The notes under the pieces: generated by a model
Seen by the model: the letters and a program-made list of their open reading frames with translations, nothing else
Database searches by the model: none
What the model was told of the DNA's origin: nothing
In this document: positions 1 to 5,144 of the stretch, piece after piece
Layout: the number at the start of each line of letters is the position of its first letter
How positions within the stretch are numbered: the stretch's first letter is position 1
Translations under genes and position numbers: made by a program
Assembly (NCBI GenBank): GCA_026986235.1
Contig: JALSOY010000024.1
Location: forward strand, 1-5,144
Direction of reading: 5' to 3'
DNA length: 5,144 bases
Source: Caldifarciminota bacterium
Lineage (GTDB): Bacteria > Hydrothermota > Hydrothermia > B15-G9 > WFZT01

Positions 1-40
1 GGAGATTGTGGGAGACGAAAATCCCCCTTCTCCAGGGGAA
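1..40. repeat. Single (edge-truncated) copy of the 36-nt palindromic repeat, downstream of ppdK
   Basis: Positions 5-38 match 4579-4612 in the right-hand repeat array at 33 of 34 bases, in the same orientation; the only difference is C27 versus T4601. The copy includes the conserved spacer (GGGAGACGAAAA, 10-21) and a hairpin (22-40). It stops about four bases before the ppdK stop codon, so the gene end abuts the repeat. The window edge cuts the element, so a longer array may continue to the left. This is a direct sequence observation; the nature of the family (mobile, regulatory or passive) is not shown. Confidence 0.85.
18..40 (-). terminator. Candidate intrinsic terminator of ppdK, formed by the repeat hairpin
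   Basis: Read on the minus strand immediately after the ppdK TAA (47-45), positions 40-34 and 28-22 form a 7-bp stem (TTCCCCT with AGGGGGA, one G-T wobble) closed by a 5-base loop, followed by TTTT at 21-18. That is the layout of a Rho-independent terminator, although the stem is short and the T-run has only four bases before CG. The structure is one unit of the repeat family, so it may terminate only incidentally. Confidence 0.5.
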
Positions 41-44
41 AGAT

Positions 45-2741
45 TTACTTTCTTATGCCTCTTTTTCGTTTCCTCTTTTCTTCGATCACAGCCTGAGCTG
101 CTGCAAGGCGCGCTATTGGAACTCTGAAGGGAGATGCAGACACATAGTCCATTCCGATTTTATGGCAGAATTTAACGCTGGAAGGCTCGCCTCCGTGTTC
201 ACCGCAGATTCCCACCTTCAGTTCAGGTCTCGTGGCCCTACCTTTTTCAATCCCCATTATAAGGAGCTGACCGACTCCTGTCTGATCCAGAACCTGGAAT
301 GGATCGTCTTTCAGTATCCCCATTTCTACATACCTGGGCAGGAATTTGCCGGCGTCGTCCCTGGAGAATCCGAAGGTGGTCTGAGTAAGATCATTGGTGC
401 CAAAGGAGAAAAACTCTGCGACAGTTGCAATTTCATCCGCAGTAAGAGCTGCTCTTGGTAACTCTATCATGGTACCAACGAGGTATTCCACCTCAATTCC
501 TTTTTCTTTAAATACTTCCTGTGCAACTCTGTCAACGATTTCCTTCTGCATTTCCAGTTCTTTGACGGTGGATACGAGTGGGATCATTATTTCAGGATAA
601 ACTTCAACTCCTTCCTTTTTGACCTCACACGCTGCCTCAAAGATTGCCCTTGCCTGCATTTCTGTTATTTCAGGATAGGTAATTCCGAGTCTGCATCCCC
701 TGTGTCCGAGCATGGGATTGGCTTCAGCAAGGGCCTCGGCCTTGGCTCTGATCTTTTCTTCGGAAACACCGAGTCTTTCGGCAAGCTCCTTTATCTGCTC
801 ATCTTCCCGCGGCAGGAACTCGTGCAGTGGTGGATCAAGGGTTCTGATGGTTACAGGATAACCATCCATTGCCCTGAAGAGTTCCTTGAAATCTTCTCTC
901 TGCATGGGCAGGAGCTTCGCGAGTGCCTTCTCTCTATCCTCCCTCGTCTCGGCGATTATCATCTCCTGCATGGCGTATATCCTTTCTCCTTCGAAGAACA
1001 TGTGTTCGGTTCGCGCAAGACCTATCCCCTCAGCTCCGTATTCTCTTGCCCTCTTTGCATCTTCAGGAGTTTCCGCATTTGCCCTGACACCGATCCATCT
1101 GACCTCGTCTGCCCAGTTGAGAAGCTCTTTAAACTCATTGAAGATAACCGGTGGAATCGTATTCACCTTTCCAAGCATAACCTCTCCTGTAGAGCCATCT
1201 ATGCTGATAAACTCACCTTTTTTGACAACGAGGTCCCCTATGCGGAATTCCTCTTTTCCGTAATCAACCTCAATATCTTCTGCGCCGACCACGGCAGGTA
1301 TTCCCATACCACGGGCCACCACTGCAGCGTGTGATGTCATTCCTCCACGGGATGTCAGAATCCCTTTACTTTTTGCCATACCTTTGATGTCATCCGGGGA
1401 TGTTTCGTGTCTTACGAGTATAACGGATTCTCCTGCTTCACCGAGTGCGGCAGCCTCGTCGGAATCAAATATAACCTTTCCATAAGCGGCGCCAGGCGAA
1501 GCACCGAGTCCACGGGCAATGACCTTCTTCGGAGCCTCAGGGTCAAATGTTGGATGTAGAAGCTCGTTGAGGCGCCCTGCTTCCACCCTCATGAGGGCCT
1601 CTTCTCTGTCAATAAGCCCTTCTTTTGCCATGTCAACGGCAATTTTTACCGCGGCGCGGGCAGTTCTCTTTCCGTTTCTCGTCTGAAGCAGGTAGAGTTT
1701 TCTCCTTTCAATGGTAAACTCGATGTCCTGCATGTCCCTGTAGTGCCTCTCCAGTTTTTTTGCAATATCGTAGAGCTGATTGTAGATCTCGGGCATGGTT
1801 TCTTCGAGTGTTGGAAGATCCCTGTTCTTTTCCTGTTTTGAATAGTTGTTCAGAGCGTGAGGGGTTCTGATACCTGCCACAACATCCTCTCCCTGTGCAT
1901 TTGGCAGAAATTCGCCGTAGAACTGGTCTTCTCCCGTCATGGGATCTCTTGAAAACGCCACTCCCGTCCCAGAGTCGTCCCCCATGTTACCGAAAACCAT
2001 TGCCACCACATTTACGGCAGTTCCCCAGTCGTCAGGTATTTTGTGCAGTTTTCTGTACTCAACCGCCCTCTCACTGTTCCAGGAGTTAAAAACTGCAATT
2101 ATGGCTTCCCACAGCTGTTTCCAGGGGTCCTGAGGGAAGTCCTCGCCCGTTTCTCTCCTGTATATTTCCTTAAATTCTTCAACGAGCCTCTTCAGGTGGT
2201 CAGGGCTCAACTCGCTGTCAGCTTCCACCCCTGCCTCTTTTTTTATGTTTTCCAGTGCATGTTCAAAATACTCGTGTTTGATCCCCTTTGCCGTCTCGCC
2301 AAACATCTGAATAAACCTTCGATAGGCATCGTAGGCGAATCTTACATTATTTGTCTGCTTCGCAAGTCCTTCGACGGATTCATCTGTCAGTCCAAGGTTG
2401 AGGATGGTATCCATCATACCGGGCATGGAAACTCTTGCACCTGAGCGAACTGAGACGAGGAGCGGATTGGTGTTATCTCCAAATTTTTTCCCTGTAACTT
2501 CTTCAAGCTTTTTAAGGTTGGTGGTAACCTCCTCTTCAAGACCCTCTGGAATGTCACCGGTTTTGAAATAGTAAACGCAGGCTTCTGTTGAAATTGTAAA
2601 TCCTGGTGGAACGGGTATTCCCAATCTCGTCATTTCGTGCAGGTTTGCTCCCTTTCCACCAAGGAGATTTCTCATGCGGGCATTTCCCTCTGCCCTGCCG
2701 TCGGCAAAGAAGTAAACATACTTTTTAGTGGATACTGCCAT
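45..2741 (-). CDS. ppdK: Pyruvate, phosphate dikinase (PPDK)
   Basis: This cytosolic enzyme catalyses pyruvate + ATP + Pi <-> PEP + AMP + PPi, serving gluconeogenesis or, in many anaerobes, PPi-linked glycolysis. At 898 residues it is full length for the family. The N-terminal ATP-grasp region (about 1-360) shows GGKGANL (Lys30), SVRSGARVSMPGMMDT (Arg99) and QDIEFTIE followed by LLQTRNGKRTA. The central swivelling domain has GGMTSHAAVVARG with phosphocarrier His471 preceded by Thr469 and Ser470. The C-terminal PEP/pyruvate barrel (about 535-885) has GLARTEHMFF (Arg577), TIRTLDPP (Arg633), GTMIELPRA (Glu760), FGTNDLTQ (Asn783) and GICGEHGG (Cys846). These correspond to the catalytic Arg, Arg, Glu, Asn and Cys known from the Clostridium symbiosum enzyme. 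The very C-terminus is a basic tail (KRKRKRGIRK). The chosen ATG lies 6 bases after a perfect AGGAGG and overlaps the upstream kinase gene by 17 bases. No PPDK regulatory-protein gene is visible. Confidence 0.97.
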   Translation of the reverse strand: MAVSTKKYVYFFADGRAEGNARMRNLLGGKGANLHEMTRLGIPVPPGFTISTEACVYYFKTGDIPEGLEEEVTTNLKKLEEVTGKKFGDNTNPLLVSVRSGARVSMPGMMDTILNLGLTDESVEGLAKQTNNVRFAYDAYRRFIQMFGETAKGIKHEYFEHALENIKKEAGVEADSELSPDHLKRLVEEFKEIYRRETGEDFPQDPWKQLWEAIIAVFNSWNSERAVEYRKLHKIPDDWGTAVNVVAMVFGNMGDDSGTGVAFSRDPMTGEDQFYGEFLPNAQGEDVVAGIRTPHALNNYSKQEKNRDLPTLEETMPEIYNQLYDIAKKLERHYRDMQDIEFTIERRKLYLLQTRNGKRTARAAVKIAVDMAKEGLIDREEALMRVEAGRLNELLHPTFDPEAPKKVIARGLGASPGAAYGKVIFDSDEAAALGEAGESVILVRHETSPDDIKGMAKSKGILTSRGGMTSHAAVVARGMGIPAVVGAEDIEVDYGKEEFRIGDLVVKKGEFISIDGSTGEVMLGKVNTIPPVIFNEFKELLNWADEVRWIGVRANAETPEDAKRAREYGAEGIGLARTEHMFFEGERIYAMQEMIIAETREDREKALAKLLPMQREDFKELFRAMDGYPVTIRTLDPPLHEFLPREDEQIKELAERLGVSEEKIRAKAEALAEANPMLGHRGCRLGITYPEITEMQARAIFEAACEVKKEGVEVYPEIMIPLVSTVKELEMQKEIVDRVAQEVFKEKGIEVEYLVGTMIELPRAALTADEIATVAEFFSFGTNDLTQTTFGFSRDDAGKFLPRYVEMGILKDDPFQVLDQTGVGQLLIMGIEKGRATRPELKVGICGEHGGEPSSVKFCHKIGMDYVSASPFRVPIARLAAAQAVIEEKRKRKRGIRK

Positions 2742-4350
2742 GACTAACCTCCTGTAAATTTTTTCCGTTCTTTAAAACGATCGTCACGGTAACCCCTTCC
2801 CCGGGCTTTCCCTTTAGGGTAATATCTCCTCCGTAAAACTTCAATTTTTTCTTGCAAAAGTAAAGGCCCATTCCCCAGCCATTCTCTTTGGTCGTGAACG
2901 CAGGCTCAAACACCCTTTCACTGAATTTTTCATCAATTCCGACGCCTGTATCGGAAATTTGAATCATGATCGAGGATTCGTCAAGTCTTTTGAGAGAGAC
3001 GGTGAGCTTTCCTCCCTCCGGCATGGCCTCTATTGAATTCTGGATAACATGTTCAAAACATCTTGAAATGTCCCCGAGATTAACGAGAAATTCAAGACCG
3101 GTATCCTCGATGTCGTAATAACACTGAATGTTTCTCGCCCTGAGGATGGCACTTTTTGACTCCAGGACCTTTTTTAATATGTCTTCTACACGCCACCAGT
3201 CAGGCTTTTCTACGAACTGCTCACGAAAGTTCCGGATCCTGAAGTTTATGAGGTTAACGAGGTTTCTTGCCTCGTCGTAAATAGCTTTCAGGTATTCGTA
3301 TCGAGGATCGTCGGCAGGGAAATCTTCGAGCAGAGACTTTGCAATTCCACCGATTATGGTTGCCGGGTTCTTTATATCATGTGCAATCTGGTTGATGATT
3401 TCACCAAGGGCCTCCATTTTCTCAAGCTGAGTAATGGTCTCCTGGTACCTCCTCAACGCCTGGTTCATCCTCTCAAGTTCACGGGCCTTATCCAGAACTT
3501 CTTTGTGAAGTAGTGCCCGGGAAATGGAGATGGATGCAGGGAAAACGATCATTTCAAGCTTGTTTATCTTATCCTCGTCCATTTCCACATGGGAGAAAGG
3601 ATTATCGGCAATAATGAGCCCTATCAGTTCTGAATCGCTCCTCAAGGGTACAACGAGGTAGTTGCAGTTGTTTATTATCTTCGAAATTTTGCGGAACAGG
3701 CCTTCACATGTGTTATCCGTCACTCTGAGCCAGGAAATTCTTTCAAGGGAAGATTTTACCTCTTCAATCCTCAATCTGAACTTCTCAAGAGTGTTTCTGA
3801 ATTTTTTTGCCTCTTTCTCGAATTTCTCTTCATCGTACTCTATTATCTCCTCAAGGGACAGGTTCTTTTCCTCTATTTCACGCCAGATTTTAGCAGCCTC
3901 CTCAGGGGTCCTCGGACCTATGGCGTAAAACCCTTTAAGGTATTCTCCATCCTTTAGAAGAACGAAGGCTCTGTTGAAACCCAGGAATTCACCTGCTGTG
4001 ATAACAGACGCAGTAGCGTGAACGATCTTTCTGATGTCGAGACTCGTCTGAAATATCCTCGAGAGTTTTGCAATTCCTGTAAGCTGGTGCTTTTCTGCAT
4101 CGTAAGAGAGTTTGATCTTCTGGTATATTTCGTGCTTTTCTTTCAGCTCCTCTATCAGGTCGAGCAATATGGAATAGATACCGTCGGACTCCCTGTTGAG
4201 CCGGCCTATCTCACTTTTAAATACTTCACAGTTGATACAAAACCTTTTAAAACGCAGATTCAGATTTTTTCTCAGGGTGTCGTCGAGGGGGAAGACGCAC
4301 ATACCTGGCGGGATTTCAGGTTTTCTCCAGCATAACCTGAGTTGTGTCAT
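2725..4350 (-). CDS. Soluble GAF-domain sensor histidine kinase
   Basis: A 541-residue sensor kinase. No hydrophobic span long enough for a membrane helix is visible, so it is probably cytosolic. The N-terminal 45 residues contain Cys7, Cys18, Cys38 and Cys41, the last pair as CINC. A helical stretch (about 45-92) follows, then a GAF-like sensory domain (about 93-280; ends YLVVPLRSDSELIGLIIADN) with a charged helical insertion at about 148-205. A coiled-coil linker (282-312) leads to the dimerisation helices with the H-box HDIKNP (phospho-acceptor His324; Asp325 and Asn328 fit the phosphatase-competent ExxN/T-type motif). The ATPase domain has an N-box (Asn438 in QNSIEAM), G1 (DTGVGI, 467-472), F-box (VFEPAFTTK) and G2 (GWGMGL, 491-496), so it should be active. 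No receiver or HPt domain is attached and no response regulator is visible. An in-frame stop at 4362-4360 makes 4350 the only upstream ATG; Met17 is an alternative start without a good SD. It overlaps ppdK by 17 bases. Its ligand and partner are unknown. Confidence 0.92.
   Translation of the reverse strand: MTQLRLCWRKPEIPPGMCVFPLDDTLRKNLNLRFKRFCINCEVFKSEIGRLNRESDGIYSILLDLIEELKEKHEIYQKIKLSYDAEKHQLTGIAKLSRIFQTSLDIRKIVHATASVITAGEFLGFNRAFVLLKDGEYLKGFYAIGPRTPEEAAKIWREIEEKNLSLEEIIEYDEEKFEKEAKKFRNTLEKFRLRIEEVKSSLERISWLRVTDNTCEGLFRKISKIINNCNYLVVPLRSDSELIGLIIADNPFSHVEMDEDKINKLEMIVFPASISISRALLHKEVLDKARELERMNQALRRYQETITQLEKMEALGEIINQIAHDIKNPATIIGGIAKSLLEDFPADDPRYEYLKAIYDEARNLVNLINFRIRNFREQFVEKPDWWRVEDILKKVLESKSAILRARNIQCYYDIEDTGLEFLVNLGDISRCFEHVIQNSIEAMPEGGKLTVSLKRLDESSIMIQISDTGVGIDEKFSERVFEPAFTTKENGWGMGLYFCKKKLKFYGGDITLKGKPGEGVTVTIVLKNGKNLQEVSHGSIH
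2747..2753 (-). promoter_or_regulatory. Strong Shine-Dalgarno of ppdK, inside the kinase gene
   Basis: The minus strand reads CAGGAGGTT here, a full match to the anti-SD core, with six bases between AGGAGG and the ppdK ATG (2741-2739). It decides the ppdK start. The site lies within codons of the kinase C-terminal residues LQEVSH. Ribosomes finishing the kinase at the TAA (2727-2725) would pass over it, favouring coupled translation and also allowing strong independent initiation. Confidence 0.85.
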
Positions 4351-4358
4351 ACGGATAT

Positions 4359-4388
4359 ATCATACAACCTGATGCATTTGAAAGTCCA
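4359..4388 (-). promoter_or_regulatory. Candidate sigma-70-type promoter of the kinase-ppdK operon
   Basis: On the minus strand TGGACT (4388-4383, 4 of 6 to the -35 consensus) and TATGAT (4364-4359, 5 of 6 to the -10 consensus) are separated by 18 bases. Transcription would begin near 4352, only two or three bases before the kinase ATG at 4350, giving an almost leaderless message. This would fit the lack of a proper SD in front of the ATG. The promoter lies between the repeat array and the gene, so the operon could be expressed despite terminators in the array. This is inferred from matches only. Confidence 0.45.
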
Positions 4389-4403
4389 GAGAGCGTTCGA
4401 GGG

Positions 4404-4701
4404 TGAAATTCAATCCCCCTGTCTCCCCCTTCTCCAAGGGGGATTTTGGAAGACGACAAATTCCCCTTCTCCAAGGGGAATTTTGGGAAACGAAAATCCC
4501 CCTTCTTCAGAAGGGGGACTAAGGGGGATGTTTTCCGATTGAAATTCAATCCCCCTAAGTCCCCCTTCTCCAAGGGGGATTGTGGGAGACGAAAATCCCC
4601 TTTCTCCAGGGGGACTTTGGGAGAGGATGATCCCCCCTTCTCCAGGGGAGACTTGGGGATGAGGAATCCCTACACCAGGGGAGGGATCTCCCTTCACCAG
4701 G
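4404..4701. repeat. Tandem array of about 36-nt palindromic repeats filling the intergenic gap
   Basis: At least seven units occur, with hairpin centres near 4433, 4470, 4507, 4569, 4605, 4641 and 4677; spacing is 36-37 bases except one gap of 62. The consensus is the hairpin TCCCCCTTCTCCAAGGGGGA plus the spacer TTTTGGGAGACGAAAA. Stems at 4424-4443, 4461-4480, 4497-4518 and 4560-4579 are perfect (8-9 bp, 4-base loop). Units to the right of 4596 become progressively degenerate, ending with scraps near 4667-4701. The 17-base sequence TGAAATTCAATCCCCCT occurs at 4404 and again at 4540, so a larger unit of about 136 bases has been duplicated. Read on the minus strand, hairpins at 4497-4518 and 4596-4614 are followed by TTTT, like intrinsic terminators. 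Together with 4702-4742, where I see only a short dyad (AGTCTGAGACT, 4731-4741), this accounts for the whole gap between the two genes. Confidence 0.92.
4495..4580. repeat. Large nested inverted repeat inside the array
   Basis: The left arm (4495-4530) and right arm (4548-4580) are near-complementary. For example, GGGGGACTAAGGGGGAT at 4513-4529 pairs with ATCCCCCTAAGTCCCCC at 4549-4565 with one mismatch, and each arm also folds into its own hairpin (4497-4518 and 4560-4579). The intervening segment (about 4531-4547) contains GAAATTTC-like symmetry in TTGAAATTCAA (4539-4549). This explains the single 62-base gap in an otherwise 36-37-base period. A stem of more than 30 bp, or alternatively two separate hairpins, could form. 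Confidence 0.75.
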
Positions 4702-4742
4702 TATTTTAGAAAGCGGGGAGGTCCCGGATCAGTCTGAGACTA

Positions 4743-5144
4743 TCAAAATATGCTCAAAAATACATTCGATCCCAGGAGGCCAAAGAGTGAACCAACGACA
4801 ATGGTGAGGCCTATAACGAATTTCATCCAGTCCTGTCCTTTCAATGTAGCCACAAGAAGGGGTTCCCGGGAAAGGTATGCGGAAGCGGCATAAAGTTCTT
4901 CACCTATGAGGGTATAGTCACAGGCGGTGATGAAGAACGGGAGCTGGGTAACAGCGTCTGTACCAGCTATCTGCACTGCACCGGTTGATGCCCCTGTTTC
5001 TGCGAGTATAAGGGATTCAGCGTAAAACATGCCCTGGAAAAAGTTGGCAGCAGGTTTCTCCCTCACCATGATGCCCGAAACGGCTGCGGCATATCCGAAT
5101 TGACTGTCCGTAACATAGAATACCTGGTCAGGATCAAAAAGGTC
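4743..5144 (-). CDS. DUF6754-like membrane protein, C-terminal part (5' end outside window)
   Basis: An open frame runs from the window edge to a TGA at 4745-4743, giving 133 visible C-terminal residues. It contains no stop upstream of the ATG at 5069, and the upstream codons read FDPDQVFYVTDSQFGYAAAV, so that ATG is internal and the gene continues beyond 5144. The visible part has a conserved-looking core (REKPAANFFQGMFYAESL, QIAGT, QLPFFITACDYTLIGEELYA, AAYLS-type Ser/Tyr-rich turn, LKGQDWMKF) followed by one hydrophobic helix (about visible residues 109-129) and a short tail. From memory, this core resembles the uncharacterised DUF6754 family of bacterial membrane proteins; that assignment is recall, not a search. 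The hydrophobic C-terminus suggests membrane anchoring. Function is unknown. It points in the same direction as the kinase-ppdK operon but is separated from it by 392 bases of repeats, so it is probably a different transcription unit. Confidence 0.8.
   Translation of the reverse strand, partial: DLFDPDQVFYVTDSQFGYAAAVSGIMVREKPAANFFQGMFYAESLILAETGASTGAVQIAGTDAVTQLPFFITACDYTLIGEELYAASAYLSREPLLVATLKGQDWMKFVIGLTIVVGSLFGLLGSNVFLSIF

Noticed and set aside
6..2444. Plus-strand ORFs of 64-210 codons opposite ppdK
   Set aside because: They lie antisense to a complete, motif-verified ppdK gene, overlap one another, and show no recognisable domain or RBS; they are shadow frames.
3662..4335. Plus-strand ORFs of 88 and 105 codons opposite the histidine kinase
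   Set aside because: They are antisense to a kinase with all its catalytic boxes, are Phe/Ser-rich as expected for the complement of Glu/Lys-rich helices, and have no support as genes.
4404..4701. Possible CRISPR array (regular palindromic repeats of about 20 bases with 16-base spacers)
   Set aside because: The spacers are themselves conserved (TTTTGGGAGACGAAAA-like), too short, and no cas gene is present, so this is a tandem repeat and not CRISPR.
4316..4709. Overlapping small ORFs on both strands in the repeat array, encoding repeated peptides such as IPLGEGGLRGIEF
   Set aside because: The unit is about 36 bases, a multiple of three, and lacks stop triplets, so several frames stay open by construction. 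The peptides merely translate the palindromes, occur on both strands over the same bases, have no RBS and resemble no protein. They are repeat artefacts.
4707..4741. Intrinsic terminator after the DUF6754-like gene (CGGG/CCCG stem near 4715-4727 and the dyad AGTCTGAGACT at 4731-4741)
   Set aside because: The stem is only 4 bp with a bulge and is followed by CTTTCT, and the dyad has a 1-base loop; both are too weak to call, whereas the repeat hairpins just beyond are better candidates.
4743..5069. A complete 108-residue gene starting at the ATG at 5069
   Set aside because: The frame remains open from 5069 to the window edge with sequence that continues the same conserved region (VFYVTDSQFGYAAAV), so that ATG is an internal Met of a longer protein.

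Overview
The window carries three genes, all on the minus strand. From right to left in the direction of transcription they are: the C-terminal part of a membrane-associated protein of unknown function that resembles the DUF6754 family (4743 to beyond 5144); a 392-base gap filled with palindromic repeats; a soluble GAF-type sensor histidine kinase (2725-4350); and pyruvate, phosphate dikinase, ppdK (45-2741). It is bacterial: the ribosome binding site is a canonical AGGAGG, the kinase is a typical bacterial two-component sensor, and the dikinase is of the bacterial type. The proteins are rich in Glu, Lys and Arg, which would suit an anaerobic, possibly thermophilic lineage. PPDK and a DUF6754-like protein would also fit a poorly cultivated phylum. 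The sequence alone does not let me name a genus or phylum.

The histidine kinase and ppdK form an operon. The last 17 bases of the kinase gene contain the start of ppdK, and the strong ppdK Shine-Dalgarno lies inside the kinase coding sequence, so translational coupling is likely. A plausible sigma-70-type promoter sits just upstream of the kinase ATG, close enough that the transcript could be nearly leaderless. PPDK interconverts pyruvate and phosphoenolpyruvate and retains all the catalytic residues I could place. The kinase retains its full H, N, G1, F and G2 boxes but has no receiver domain, and no response regulator gene is visible. The simplest reading is a cytosolic sensor made together with a central-carbon enzyme; how they connect functionally is unknown.

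The most striking non-coding element is a family of about 36-nt repeats. Each unit is a near-perfect hairpin of consensus TCCCCCTTCTCCAAGGGGGA followed by a conserved spacer close to TTTTGGGAGACGAAAA. At least seven units fill 4404-4701. A further copy, matching one of them at 33 of 34 positions and in the same orientation, lies at 5-38, directly after the ppdK stop codon. The kinase-ppdK operon is therefore bracketed by direct copies of the repeat. Read in the direction of transcription, several units have the form of an intrinsic terminator (GC-rich stem then TTTT). The small overlapping ORFs found in both strands of the array are judged to be artefacts of the repeat.
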